64,000 nucleotides of DNA from Sphingobium sp. MI1205 (GCF_001563285.1 NZ_CP005189.1:186001-250000), one strand, 5' to 3'. Counted from the stretch's first letter, positions 8,771-17,514 are shown. The notes: generated by a model not told the origin, from the letters alone. Made by a program: numbers and translations.

Positions 8771-9565
8771 ATGCGACTGAACGGCAAGGTAGCGCTCGTC
8801 CTGGGGGCCGCTGGCAAGGATAATATGGGCCAGACCATCGCCCGCCGCCTTGCTGCGGAAGGATGCAAGGTCGTCGTTGGTGGCCGGCACATGGATGAAC
8901 TTGAGGCACTGGCCAAGGAACTGGGCGGCGCCGCGGTCCAGGTCGACATCACGGACAAGGCGGAAGTCGATGCCGCAGCGGACCTGGCGGTGTCACGTTT
9001 CGGCAAGCTCGACATCGGTGTCAATGCGACCGGCTGGGGTCTTCTGAAGCCGACGCATGAAACGACCGAAGCCGACCTCGACAAGATATTGGCGATCCAG
9101 TTCAAGGGGCCGTTCTTCTTCATCCAGGCGATGCTGCGCACCATGGGCCGGGGCGGATCGATCATCCAGATTTCGTCGGCGACCGCGACCATCATGCTGG
9201 ACAATCACGCCGCCTATATGGGCACCAAGGCCGGCATCGACCATGTGATCCGCACCGTCGCCAATGAATATGGCGTCCGGGGAATCCGGGCCAATTCCAT
9301 CTCGCCGGGCCTCACCGAAACGCCGATGGCGGGCTCGACCTTCGACTATCCTGAGATGGTGCAGGCCTTTGAGCGTGAATATCCGCTGGGCCGGATCGGT
9401 ACGCGGGACGATATTGCCGCAGGCGTGGTCTGGTTGGCGTCCGACGAATGCTTCATGACGGGGCAGAATCTGCAGATCAACGGCGGCTTGACGCTGCGCC
9501 GCAATCCCAGCCTGACCGAACTGGGCGAGATCGCGGCCAAGGCGACGGCGCATCTAACGAGTTGA
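8771..9565 (+). CDS. SDR-family oxidoreductase, atypical cofactor loop
   Basis: A 264-residue SDR. The nucleotide loop GAAGKDNMGQTIAR has an insertion that recalls enoyl-ACP reductases, and the usual NNAG is NATGWG. The active site reads YMGTKAG, and GIRANSISPGLTETPMAGS follows. Reduction or oxidation of a ketone/alcohol, or enoyl reduction, is likely; the substrate is unknown. GAGAGGAAGAAC precedes the ATG. It is followed after 97 nt by a MarR regulator gene in the same direction. Confidence 0.85.
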   Translation: MRLNGKVALVLGAAGKDNMGQTIARRLAAEGCKVVVGGRHMDELEALAKELGGAAVQVDITDKAEVDAAADLAVSRFGKLDIGVNATGWGLLKPTHETTEADLDKILAIQFKGPFFFIQAMLRTMGRGGSIIQISSATATIMLDNHAAYMGTKAGIDHVIRTVANEYGVRGIRANSISPGLTETPMAGSTFDYPEMVQAFEREYPLGRIGTRDDIAAGVVWLASDECFMTGQNLQINGGLTLRRNPSLTELGEIAAKATAHLTS

Positions 9566-9618
9566 ATCGAACGCGGCCACGCTTGACCGCAAGACCAGCT
9601 TCGGCAAAGAAAATCGGT

Positions 9619-9640
9619 TCCCCGGGTTTGCGACCGGGGA
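9619..9640 (+). promoter_or_regulatory. Intergenic hairpin upstream of marR-type gene
   Basis: TCCCCGG and CCGGGGA form a perfect 7-bp stem around an 8-nt loop in the 97-nt gap between the SDR and the MarR gene. It may be a weak terminator or an RNA-processing element that sets different levels of the two genes. There is no T tract. Confidence 0.35.
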
Positions 9641-9662
9641 TCTGACTAAACGGGGGAAAGCA

Positions 9663-10175
9663 ATGGCATCCACAAGTCCGAAAGGCGATCTGGCGAAAGT
9701 TTCGCCGCCTGAACAGCAGGAGCCTTTCCCCCATTTCAAGGAAAGCCTGGCCTATCAGGCGCAATTGTTCGCCCGGCTGACGCAGAACGATTATATGGCC
9801 CGGATCGCGGGCACCGGGATTGCGCCTGCTCAAGCCTATGTGCTGGGCGAACTGTGGTTCAACGAACCGCTGTCGCAGGTGGAACTGGCCCGGCGACTGG
9901 AAATCGGCAAGGCGACAATCGGCCAGACCCTCACCCGGCTCGAACGGGCAGGCGTGATCGAACGTCGGCGCGTCCAGTCCGATCGACGAGTCGTGATGGT
10001 GCATCTGACGGAAAAGGGCCGGTCCTTGCGCGAGCCGCTTCGCGGCGCGACGGTTCAGCAAACCGACGCGTTGGAAGAGGCGCTGGGCAAGAGGAGGATG
10101 GAGGAGCTGACGGAAACCCTGACGCGGGTGAACCAGATTCTGCTCACTGACTTCAACCGGCCTGGCCTCGATTGA
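9663..10175 (+). CDS. MarR-family transcriptional regulator
   Basis: A 170-residue winged-helix regulator that would bind DNA as a dimer and respond to a small ligand. The recognition-helix region ATIGQTLTRLER is followed by the wing VIERRRVQSDRRVVMVHLTEKG. This recognition segment is nearly the same as that of the MarR protein at 58300-58836 (AAIGQTLTRLER), so both may read similar operators. The gene follows an SDR whose promoter gap holds a TATGCTAACCAT site. A role in controlling the local operons is inferred. A GGGGGAAA ribosome site precedes the ATG. Confidence 0.85.
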   Translation: MASTSPKGDLAKVSPPEQQEPFPHFKESLAYQAQLFARLTQNDYMARIAGTGIAPAQAYVLGELWFNEPLSQVELARRLEIGKATIGQTLTRLERAGVIERRRVQSDRRVVMVHLTEKGRSLREPLRGATVQQTDALEEALGKRRMEELTETLTRVNQILLTDFNRPGLD

Positions 10176-10268
10176 TTTTCGCCGCGTCAAGGGCGGCGCC
10201 GGAACATGTGCTCCCCTGGCCCGATCACATGCTCCAAACATGGCCTGACGTCAACGCGAACGGGTCGA

Positions 10269-10805
10269 TCAGCCAATCTTGAAATAGCGAATGGGCTCGG
10301 CACCATCAAAGCCCTCAGCCGATTTGCGGACCAAGTCATAAACGCCGAGCAATTGCGGGGTTGGCTCATATAGCTCGACATAATGACCAAGCTCGGCGAC
10401 ACAATCCATCATGGCGAATCCGACGCCAGGAGCAACCTCCGCATAGAGACCGACAGGGTGTCCAGCCGCCTCGAAGCGGGCCATTTCCGCTTTGATATCG
10501 TCGACGATCAGGGCGACGTGATGCATGCCCTGCCCGCCATCGGGATACATGTCATGGAAGACGGAGGGGCCGGCATTATTCTGCTGCACGAACTCCACCA
10601 TGATATCGCCCCACTGGCCGTAGGCGGACGTATGATCCAGTTCGGCCGGTTGCCCGCGATGAAGGGAAAGAGACAGGGGAATATGTTCAGCGACGTAAAA
10701 AGGGCCGGAACCGAAGGCCTGTATATGGGCCTTGGCGGCGGTAATAACGTCGGGCACGAAATAGGCGATCTGCCTGATAGGCTTGCCTGCGATCAGGCCT
10801 GTCAT
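10269..10805 (-). CDS. VOC-family (glyoxalase/bleomycin-resistance fold) protein
   Basis: A 178-residue vicinal-oxygen-chelate protein with two beta-alpha-beta modules. Candidate metal-ligand positions are in IRQIAYFVPD, GMHHVALIVDD and LGHYVELYE. Such proteins act as isomerases, epimerases, lyases or extradiol-type enzymes. The start at 10805 has CAGGAGAGAG just before it; the longer in-frame N-terminus is not convincing. It resembles the VOC protein at 44351-44878 in length and layout. It is divergent from an MFS gene. The exact reaction is unknown. Confidence 0.8.
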   Translation of the reverse strand: MTGLIAGKPIRQIAYFVPDVITAAKAHIQAFGSGPFYVAEHIPLSLSLHRGQPAELDHTSAYGQWGDIMVEFVQQNNAGPSVFHDMYPDGGQGMHHVALIVDDIKAEMARFEAAGHPVGLYAEVAPGVGFAMMDCVAELGHYVELYEPTPQLLGVYDLVRKSAEGFDGAEPIRYFKIG

Positions 10806-10848
10806 CTCTCTCTCCTGAAAGTTTGACATGCAGCAGAATTTGTTATCG

Positions 10849-10860
10849 TGTGCTGACATA
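10849..10860. promoter_or_regulatory. Putative regulon operator (TGTGCTGACATA)
   Basis: A partial match (10 of 12) to TATGCTAGCATA in the 124-bp gap between the VOC gene (start 10805) and the divergent MFS gene (start 10930). Weaker than the core examples. Confidence 0.3.
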
Positions 10861-10929
10861 CATTTGGCCAAGCGGCAAGAACGGATCAATAGCTTTTAGC
10901 GCCGCCGGCAAGAGGGGATTGCCATCACA

Positions 10930-12180
10930 ATGACTGTTGCCGCATCATCGCCTTCGGCGTCCAGCTTCCATGGTTGGCGCATGGTCGCCATCACCTTCCT
11001 GATCCTGAACTGCGTGCTCGGCGTCAACTTCGCCGCCTATGGCGCGATGGTGGAAGCGATCCAGCGGGAGTTCAACACCAGCCGCGCCCTCGCCTCGGCG
11101 GGCTTGAGCATGGTGACGCTCGCCCTGGGCCTGCTGTCGCCTCTGGTGGGAGCGCTCATGCAGCGCGTGTCCATCAAATGGATCATGATCAGCGGCGTCG
11201 TCCTGAACGCGCTCGGGTTCGTCGCGCTCACCCAGATCAACAGCATCGGGCTGTTGCTCGCAATCTACGTGCTGATGATCGGTCCGGGCGTCGCGCTGGC
11301 AGGCCCTGTCACCTGCACTGCGGTCATTTCCAACTGGTTCAACAGCGGCCGTGGCAAGGCGCTGGGCATCATCAACATGCCGGCGGGCAATACCCTGATG
11401 CCCCTTCTGGCAGCGCTGTTGCTCAGCCAGTACGGACTGCAGGTCGCCTTCCTGTCATGCGCGCTCATCCTCGCCCTGCTCCTGCCAATCATGTGGTTCC
11501 TGGTCGATGCGCCGGAAAAGATCGGTCAGCACGCCAAGGGCGCCGCAGCGGATTCGCAGCGCGCCGAAACGGTTATGACGGCCGCGCAGATCTTGCGATC
11601 CCAAGCCTTTCTGGTCCTCACTGCGGGCGTGACGCTATTGAGTTGCGCGGGGCTTGTGATGGTGACGCACATCGTTGCTCTCGCAACCGACCGGGGCATC
11701 GACCTGGGGTCAGCGTCGCTGCTGCTTTCCGCCTTCGGCCTCGCCGGCATCGTCGGCGCGCCCCTGTTCGGCTGGGTCGCTGATCGGATCGGTGGGGGCC
11801 GGACATTCGCCCTCATCGCGCTGCTGCAGATCGCGCCGTGGCTTGGACTGATGGGTGCGGGAAATAGCCTGCCGCTGCTGCTGGTATGCGCCTTCATCAT
11901 CGGCATGTGCAGCAACGCCATCCTGACCTTGTTCGGCGCGACCATGGGTAGCTGGCTGGGATCGGCGAATGTCGGCCTGGGCATGGGGCTGTGCTATACG
12001 CTGCAGATACCCTTCATGTTTGGCGCCGGCCCGCTGGCCGGCGCCATGTTCGATCATTTTGGCAGCTACGGGCCGACCGTCCTGCTCCATGTGTCGACAT
12101 TCGTGCTGATCGGGGTGCTGTTCCTTGTTTATCGACCCCGTCCGCTCGGGGTCAGTATGTCTCCACCAGCAGCCGGCTGA
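10930..12180 (+). CDS. Major facilitator superfamily transporter
   Basis: A 416-residue polytopic inner-membrane protein with about twelve hydrophobic helices, beginning near residue 17 (MVAITFLILNCVLGVNFAAYGA). The loop after helix 2 (LMQRVSIKWIM) and the ADRIGGGRTFALIA repeat in the second half fit MFS proton-coupled carriers of organic acids. It probably moves the growth substrate or a catabolite. It is divergent from the VOC gene. Its 3' end overlaps the convergent SnoaL gene by 29 bp. Confidence 0.85.
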   Translation: MTVAASSPSASSFHGWRMVAITFLILNCVLGVNFAAYGAMVEAIQREFNTSRALASAGLSMVTLALGLLSPLVGALMQRVSIKWIMISGVVLNALGFVALTQINSIGLLLAIYVLMIGPGVALAGPVTCTAVISNWFNSGRGKALGIINMPAGNTLMPLLAALLLSQYGLQVAFLSCALILALLLPIMWFLVDAPEKIGQHAKGAAADSQRAETVMTAAQILRSQAFLVLTAGVTLLSCAGLVMVTHIVALATDRGIDLGSASLLLSAFGLAGIVGAPLFGWVADRIGGGRTFALIALLQIAPWLGLMGAGNSLPLLLVCAFIIGMCSNAILTLFGATMGSWLGSANVGLGMGLCYTLQIPFMFGAGPLAGAMFDHFGSYGPTVLLHVSTFVLIGVLFLVYRPRPLGVSMSPPAAG

Positions 12181-12601
12181 TCCGGAGCGAGGCAATCTTC
12201 CACAGCCCTTCGACGCGACGATAGCGTTCATGGTAATGGCCATAGCCGTAAAAGCGCGCGAAGGGGGCTCCGGCTGGCATCCGCAATATGTCCGCCAGCG
12301 CCCAGATACCGGTAGCGGCGTCATCCGACAGGATGTCGATTTCGGGCATGTGCCCATAATGCGCGCTGGTGATCGGATTGATGCCGCTGCTGACATAATC
12401 GACAATAGCGGAACGGCCGATAATCGGTTCCTGATCGGGTCCGGGATTTTCCTCCAGCGCGCCGCGCACGTCGAATATTGCGTCTTCGGTGAAAAGCGCT
12501 GAAAATCCGTCCCAGTCCTTAATGTCCATCAGCCTGAAATATCGCGCCTTCAGACGTTTGATTTCCTCGATCGCGACCAAGCGTTCCACTGCATCGGGCA
12601 T
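12152..12601 (-). CDS. SnoaL/NTF2-fold protein
   Basis: A 149-residue protein of the SnoaL-like, nuclear-transport-factor-2 fold. It has the typical opening EEIKRLKARYFRLMDIKDWDG and then LFTEDAIFDVRG, the layout shared by ketosteroid-isomerase-like, dehydratase and cyclase enzymes. Members in catabolic clusters isomerise, dehydrate or hydrate ring intermediates, but sequence alone does not fix the reaction. It runs opposite to the MFS gene with overlapping 3' ends. Two copies of the regulon element lie just upstream of its start. Confidence 0.78.
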   Translation of the reverse strand: MPDAVERLVAIEEIKRLKARYFRLMDIKDWDGFSALFTEDAIFDVRGALEENPGPDQEPIIGRSAIVDYVSSGINPITSAHYGHMPEIDILSDDAATGIWALADILRMPAGAPFARFYGYGHYHERYRRVEGLWKIASLRISRLLVETY

Positions 12602-12627
12602 TCTTCTCTCCGTCCTCGATTGATATG

Positions 12628-12654
12628 TATGCTAGCATTTGATATGCTAGCGTC
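12628..12654. promoter_or_regulatory. Tandem putative regulon operators
   Basis: Two copies of the recurring element, TATGCTAGCATT (12628-12639) and TATGCTAGCGTC (12643-12654), lie 15 bp centre to centre, immediately upstream of the SnoaL start at 12601. The tandem arrangement is strong support that the element is a protein-binding site. Confidence 0.55.
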
Positions 12655-12721
12655 TTAACTGGGATAGAGCATAGGGCCGCTGAATTGGCAACGACGAAGC
12701 AAGAGACGTCAAAGACCTGGA

Positions 12722-12955
12722 CCCTATATCGAAAAGCTGGTCGATGAATTGATCGACGGGATGTTGCCCAACGGGAAGGCCCATCTGTTGCCCGAATTCG
12801 CGATCAAGGTGCCGATGTACATCATCGCCGATCAACTGGGCGTGGACAGGGCGGATTATGACCGTTTCAAGCTGTGGTCGGACGTCACCGTCGAGCGCAA
12901 CAATCGGCTGCTTGACGCCATCCACACGCTCGATCAACTGCACGTTGCGTTCTGA
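12722..12955 (+). pseudogene. Cytochrome P450 remnant
   Basis: An open stretch encoding PYIEKLVDELIDG, then PMYIIADQLGV and DRFKLWSDVTVE, followed by unrelated residues and a stop. It matches the internal part (helix B' to E region) of the intact P450 at 22143-23384, which reads DELIDNF, PMYVIAEQLGV and DRFKLWSDVSVE. No N-terminal part, oxygen-binding helix or heme-Cys motif remains. It is a decayed piece of a second P450 gene, left by deletion or rearrangement. Similarity is lost after about 12905. Confidence 0.75.
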
Positions 12956-12999
12956 TCCGCAATGTCGAATATCCAGCTATCGCCTATCAAGGAGCCGAC

Positions 13000-13797
13000 A
13001 TGAACTTCGACCATTATGAGATGCTATCCTTTTCACGGGACGGCCGCGTTCTCACCATCACCATGAATCGCCCGGAACTGCTCAATGCGGTGAACCACGC
13101 GCTGCATGAGGAGATGGCCCGGGTATTCTTCGACGCCGCCGACGACACGGAAAGCGACGTCATCGTGCTGACGGGCGAGGGCAAAGCCTTTTCCGCCGGC
13201 GGAGATTTCGACTGGCTGGAAAAGCAGGCCAGGGGTGAGCGCGTGCCGTTCGTCCATGAAGCCAAGAGCATGCGGCGGATCGTCATGGGCTTGCTCGATT
13301 GTGCCAAGCCGGTGATTGCGAAGGTCAATGGCGACGCGATGGGCTTTGGCGCATCCATCGCCCTTCTGTGCGACATCATCATCGCTGCCGACCATGCGCG
13401 CTTCGCCGACCCGCATGTCAAGCTGGGCCTGGTCGCGGGCGACGGCGGCGCGCTGATCTGGCCGCAGCTGATCGGTTTCGCCAAGGCGAAGCACTATCTT
13501 CTGACCGGTGAGCCGATCGGCGCGGTGGAAGCAGAGCGGTGCAATCTGATCAACTTCGCGGTCCCGGCGGACGAACTGGACGCGTTCGTCGACAAATATA
13601 CCGCCAAGCTCGCCCGCGGCGCGCAGACGGCCATCCGCTACACCAAATCAGTCACGAATATCGCCCTGCGCCAGCTGTTCAGTTCGGTCTTTGAAGCGGG
13701 TGTCGCCTATGAAGGGCTGGCCACCTACACCGCCGATTTTGGCGAAGCCGTCCATTCCATGCTGGAAAAGCGGCGCCCTGAATTCACCGGCAAATAA
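13000..13797 (+). CDS. enoyl-CoA hydratase/isomerase family protein, Asp-type active site
   Basis: A 265-residue crotonase-fold protein. GKAFSAGGDFDWLE (oxyanion half) and NGDAMGFGASIALLCD are clear, but the two classical glutamates are replaced (Ser in FGASIALL, His in ADPHVKLG). An aspartate in VAGDGG sits where delta3,delta2-enoyl-CoA isomerases and some other family members place their base. It may therefore shift a double bond rather than hydrate one. AAGGAG precedes the ATG. It starts a rightward group that continues with the SnoaL-flavoprotein-SnoaL genes 100 bp later. Confidence 0.82.
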   Translation: MNFDHYEMLSFSRDGRVLTITMNRPELLNAVNHALHEEMARVFFDAADDTESDVIVLTGEGKAFSAGGDFDWLEKQARGERVPFVHEAKSMRRIVMGLLDCAKPVIAKVNGDAMGFGASIALLCDIIIAADHARFADPHVKLGLVAGDGGALIWPQLIGFAKAKHYLLTGEPIGAVEAERCNLINFAVPADELDAFVDKYTAKLARGAQTAIRYTKSVTNIALRQLFSSVFEAGVAYEGLATYTADFGEAVHSMLEKRRPEFTGK

Positions 13798-13836
13798 GAC
13801 GCCATGCCATTTCATGGCTTTTCCCCGCCATGACCG

Positions 13837-13848
13837 TATGTAACCATA
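13837..13848. promoter_or_regulatory. Putative regulon operator (TATGTAACCATA)
   Basis: A variant of the recurring element, 51 bp upstream of the SnoaL start at 13898, with a further CATATG core right after it. It matches the consensus at 9 of 12 positions. Confidence 0.35.
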
Positions 13849-13897
13849 TCATATGTAGGCGGCCCGATCGACTGAGTCGCTCATGAGAGGATGATAG

Positions 13898-14500
13898 ATG
13901 GACGACAGTCTCGAAGCGCGTTTGCGCCTGGCGCTGGATCGGCAGGAAATCGAGCATGTGCTCAAACTCTATTGCCGTGCCATCGATCGGTGCGACCTGG
14001 AACTGTTGAAGACCATCTATCATCCCGATGGCACCGACGATCATGGCGCCTTTTCGGGCAATGCCATGGAGTTCGCGGAGATGATCATCCCCTCGTTGCG
14101 CGAGGGGATTCTCGACGGCATGCATACAGTCACGCATTGCACCATCGACGTCGATGGTGACTTCGCCACCTCCGAATCCTATTATTGGGCCTATCAGCGC
14201 GCGCCGGGCGGCGAAGAGGCGGTGACGGCCTTCTTCGGTCAGGGCTATGCCGACAAGGCGAAGGCCGACGGCACGATCGACGGCTATCATGATTATTATT
14301 GCGGCGGTCGCTATATCGACCTGTTCGAACGACGCGACGGCCAGTGGAGGATCCTGCGCCGCAAGATCACCAATGAATGGAACGACATTCGTCCCAGCAC
14401 GCGCATCACCGATGCGGGCCATGTCGCCCATTATAATTTGCCAGGCCGCCGCGACCGGCAGGATCCCGTCTATCTGAACACGATCCCCGGCCGCGCCTGA
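13898..14500 (+). CDS. SnoaL/NTF2-fold protein, upstream partner of flavoprotein
   Basis: A 200-residue SnoaL-like protein: LDRQEIEHVLKLYCRAIDRCDLELLKTIYHPDGTDDHG at the N-terminus, then RYIDLFERRDGQWRILRRK. The conserved YCRAIDRxDxxLLxxxYHxDxxDDHG pattern is shared with the gene two places downstream (15966-16499), so the pair are paralogs flanking one flavoprotein gene. Isomerase, dehydratase or hydratase activity on the flavoprotein's ring substrate is inference. AGAGGATGATAG precedes the ATG. The flavoprotein gene starts 27 nt after its stop. Confidence 0.8.
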   Translation: MDDSLEARLRLALDRQEIEHVLKLYCRAIDRCDLELLKTIYHPDGTDDHGAFSGNAMEFAEMIIPSLREGILDGMHTVTHCTIDVDGDFATSESYYWAYQRAPGGEEAVTAFFGQGYADKAKADGTIDGYHDYYCGGRYIDLFERRDGQWRILRRKITNEWNDIRPSTRITDAGHVAHYNLPGRRDRQDPVYLNTIPGRA

Positions 14501-14527
14501 ACGCGACCGACCGACAGGAGAGACACC

Positions 14528-15961
14528 ATGTCCCGTGATTTCGACGTCATCGTCATCGGCTCGGGCGCCGCAGGGATGTCCGCCGCCATCGAAGCGCGGC
14601 AGGCCGGCGCCACCGTGATGGTGCTGGAGGCCGATGACCATCTGGGCGGCGCGACGCGCAATTCGACCGGCGTCGTCTATGCGTGCAACACCAGCACGCA
14701 AAAGGAAAAAGGCATCAGCGATGATGCCGATGCGGTCTATGACTATATCATGACGCTGAACCAGCATTCGGTGCGGCCCGACCTGATCCGCTATTATGCC
14801 GACGAATGCGGTGGCATGATCGAATGGCTCAAGGAAAAAGGCATCGAATTTCCGGCTAACATGCTGGTCCATTCCGACGTTACCGACGTCCAGCGCGGCC
14901 ATACCTCCAAGACCTTCGGCCTGGGCATCGCCGATGCGCTGATCAACCGCGCCGGCGCCCTAGGCGTCGAAACCGCGCTTGGCACCCGTGTTGACGGTTT
15001 CCTGGTCGAGGACGGCAAGGTGGTCGGCATCACCGCTGAGGGAACGGAGTTGCGCGCCCCGAGCGTCATCATCGCCACGGGCGGCTTTGGCAACAACCCG
15101 GAAATGCTCAAAAAATGGTTCCCCACCGCGGCCTATCATGGCGACCGGGCCTGGGCCGTGCACCGCGACGCCCCCTTCATCCTGGGCGACGGCATCAAGC
15201 TCGGCGAGTCCGTGGATGCGCAGATCACGGGGTTCGACCGCGGCCTCATCCAACCCTCCCCCTGCTTCGACAACCGCTATGTCGAAGCCTTCCTGCCGCC
15301 CTGGCTCATCGCGGTGAACGAGCAGGGCAAGCGCTTCATGGCCGAATGGGAAAGCTATGCGGTCTGCGGCTATCTGATCAGCGAGCAGCCTGGCAAGCGT
15401 TGCTGGGCGATCTTCGATCATCCCACCATGGTCGAAAATGGCGATGATCTGTCCTATGCCGATCCCTATAATAGCGGCCTTGCGACATCGAGCTGGGAAG
15501 AACTCACCATCACGCGCGAAGTCGAAAAGGGCGTCGCCTTCCGGGCCGACAGCATTGCCGAAGTCGCGCGCATGGCCGGTCTGGACCCCATCGCCGTCGA
15601 AGAGACGGTCCGCCGCTACAATCATGATGTCGAGGTGCATGGGGAGGATTGCCAGTTCCGCAAAGACGGCAACGGTCATAAGCTCACCCCGATCAAGACG
15701 GCGCCCTTCTATGCCGTCGAGGTGCGCGCCGCGATCATCGGTTTCACCGCTGCCGGTCTGGACATCAATATGGACTGTCAGGTTCTCGACACGCGTGGTC
15801 GGCCGATTGAAGGGCTCTATGGCGCGGGCGAGGTGTTGGGCTGCTTCCATGGCAAGCGCTATGCGGGCGGCGGCACCAGCATCGGCAGTTCGGTGGTCTT
15901 CGGACGCCGCGCGGGTGTTAAGGCGGCACAGCGCGCCCTTCCCGAAGCTGTGGGGGCCTGA
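14528..15961 (+). CDS. FAD-dependent oxidoreductase, KstD/fumarate-reductase flavoprotein family
   Basis: A 477-residue flavoprotein. VIVIGSGAAGMSAAIEARQAG near residue 8 is the FAD Rossmann motif, HLGGATRNSTG follows, IIATGGFGNN lies mid-protein, and GAGEVLGCFHGKRYAGGGTSIG is the C-terminal FAD segment. The family includes 3-ketosteroid delta1-dehydrogenase, fumarate and urocanate reductases. Introduction or removal of a C=C next to a ring ketone or CoA ester is likely. It is flanked by two SnoaL-fold genes in the same operon (27-nt and 4-nt gaps), suggesting paired dehydrogenation and isomerisation. AGGAG precedes the ATG. Confidence 0.85.
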   Translation: MSRDFDVIVIGSGAAGMSAAIEARQAGATVMVLEADDHLGGATRNSTGVVYACNTSTQKEKGISDDADAVYDYIMTLNQHSVRPDLIRYYADECGGMIEWLKEKGIEFPANMLVHSDVTDVQRGHTSKTFGLGIADALINRAGALGVETALGTRVDGFLVEDGKVVGITAEGTELRAPSVIIATGGFGNNPEMLKKWFPTAAYHGDRAWAVHRDAPFILGDGIKLGESVDAQITGFDRGLIQPSPCFDNRYVEAFLPPWLIAVNEQGKRFMAEWESYAVCGYLISEQPGKRCWAIFDHPTMVENGDDLSYADPYNSGLATSSWEELTITREVEKGVAFRADSIAEVARMAGLDPIAVEETVRRYNHDVEVHGEDCQFRKDGNGHKLTPIKTAPFYAVEVRAAIIGFTAAGLDINMDCQVLDTRGRPIEGLYGAGEVLGCFHGKRYAGGGTSIGSSVVFGRRAGVKAAQRALPEAVGA

Positions 15962-15965
15962 AGTC

Positions 15966-16499
15966 ATGGACATGGACCGGAACGCAGCGATCGAGGCGCT
16001 GCTGGACAAGGAAGCGTTGCGCGATCTTGCGGCACGCTATTCACGTGCCATCGACCGTCGCGATCCTGAATTGTTGCGATCAGTCTATCATGATGACGCC
16101 ATCGATGATCATGGCGTCGTATTCTGCGACAAGGCCACGATCTTTGTCGATCGGCTGTCCGAAATTATGGCGCAGTTCGAGCTGACTGCGCATTATATCT
16201 GCAACAGTTCCTATCGCATCGATCAGGAACGGGCGGATGGCGAACTCTACTTCATTGCCTATCACCGCACCTTGGGCTCCGATGCGAAGCATGTCCTCGT
16301 GTCAGGTCGCTATCTCGACAATTATGAGAAGCGGGCCGGTGAATGGCGGATCAGCCATCGACGTCTGGTCTGGGACAGCTTCGTGACATTAGACGTTGCG
16401 CCCAGCGACATGACGCAACTCGTCGCGCTCGGCATTGCCGGCGGCACGGACGCCGACCGGTGCTATGAGGCATTGCCTCTAATGGGCCGGGGGAAATAA
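15966..16499 (+). CDS. SnoaL/NTF2-fold protein, downstream partner of flavoprotein
   Basis: A 177-residue SnoaL-like protein starting at the ATG at 15966, 4 nt after the flavoprotein stop. A second ATG at 15972 is also possible. The open frame extends far upstream over the flavoprotein gene, but only this part resembles a protein family: LAARYSRAIDRRDPELLRSVYHDDAIDDHG, then DNYEKRAGEWRISHRR. It is a paralog of the 13898-14500 product. Function is inferred as a ring-intermediate isomerase or dehydratase. Confidence 0.78.
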   Translation: MDMDRNAAIEALLDKEALRDLAARYSRAIDRRDPELLRSVYHDDAIDDHGVVFCDKATIFVDRLSEIMAQFELTAHYICNSSYRIDQERADGELYFIAYHRTLGSDAKHVLVSGRYLDNYEKRAGEWRISHRRLVWDSFVTLDVAPSDMTQLVALGIAGGTDADRCYEALPLMGRGK

Positions 16500-16528
16500 G
16501 GGCTCTGCTTCTGCTTCCCGCTGAAACA

Positions 16529-16547
16529 GGGTGCGCAATCGGCACCC
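16529..16547. terminator. Convergent intergenic hairpin
   Basis: GGGTGC and GCACCC form a 6-bp stem around a 7-nt loop in the 67-bp gap between convergent genes ending at 16499 and 16567. It is short and lacks a T tract in either direction. Confidence 0.35.
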
Positions 16548-16566
16548 CTTCCTGATATCAGCCGGA

Positions 16567-17466
16567 TCAGGCGCCCGCTTCGTCGCCCGTTTCATATTGC
16601 AGCGCTTCCTGCGCGAGCGACGCGACCAACTCGCCTGCCCGGTTGTAAACCAGCCCCCGGGCCATGTTCACGCCATTTTCGGCATTGGGGCCTTCGGTTT
16701 CGAACAACAGCCAGTCATCGCAACGGACATCACGATGGAACCATATGCAATGGTCGAGGCTCGCGACAAAGAGATGCGGGCCGGGCAGCGCGATCGTATG
16801 CGGCGCCAACGGCGCTCCGGCGAGCATGAAATCGGACAGGAAGGCGAAAATCTGCCGCTGCACCGCGGGGTCGTCAATGCCTTCTGTGCCCGGCGCCCGC
16901 AGCCAGTAATGGCGTTTGGCTTCCGTAGTAGGTTCAAGGAAACCGGCCTTGCCGGGCAAGCGCACCTCGATCGGATAATGGCCATGGAACAGTGCGCCAT
17001 ATTGTTTCCCGTCGGCGGCCGTGAAAGAGCTGAATTCGTCCTGTCCGAAGGCATTTTCCGGATCGAAAGGGATGGGGCTGGGACGGTAATGGCTGAACCC
17101 GTTCACCGGCGTCCGATAGGAGCATTCCATGGTGAACAGCGTCTGGCCTTTTTGCTGGGCGACGACGCGCCGCGTGGAAAAGCGCCCGCCATCCCGAATA
17201 CGCTCCACCTGATAATCAATGGCTTCGATATCAGTGCCCGCCCGCAGGAAATATGCATGGAGCGAATGCACAGTGCGGCCGGGTGCCGTACGATCAGCAG
17301 CAGCCAGCGCCTGCGCCACGATCTGTCCCCCGAAGAGGGCGCGGTAGACATTACGCTGATTGTGGCGATTGCGGAATCGATCGGGCCCGACTTCATCCAG
17401 CTCCAGCAAGGTCGGAATGTCCTTGCTCCACTGTCCGTTATAGACTGTCGCATCGTATCGCCGCAT
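16567..17466 (-). CDS. tesB: Acyl-CoA thioesterase II
   Basis: A 299-residue double hot-dog thioesterase that hydrolyses acyl-CoA to the free acid and CoA. FGGQIVAQALAAADRT, VHSLHAYFLRAGT and, in the second half, ASLDHCIWFHRDV with DDWLLFETEGPNAENG are TesB hallmarks, and length matches the family. In a catabolic cluster it may recover CoA from dead-end thioesters. It is divergent from the two-subunit acyl-CoA dehydrogenase genes, with a regulon-type site between. GGAGATAGG precedes the start. Confidence 0.88.
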   Translation of the reverse strand: MRRYDATVYNGQWSKDIPTLLELDEVGPDRFRNRHNQRNVYRALFGGQIVAQALAAADRTAPGRTVHSLHAYFLRAGTDIEAIDYQVERIRDGGRFSTRRVVAQQKGQTLFTMECSYRTPVNGFSHYRPSPIPFDPENAFGQDEFSSFTAADGKQYGALFHGHYPIEVRLPGKAGFLEPTTEAKRHYWLRAPGTEGIDDPAVQRQIFAFLSDFMLAGAPLAPHTIALPGPHLFVASLDHCIWFHRDVRCDDWLLFETEGPNAENGVNMARGLVYNRAGELVASLAQEALQYETGDEAGA

Positions 17467-17514
17467 TAACCTATCTCCACGTCCCTGATCCCGCTATAGG
17501 AAATATTCGAACCA

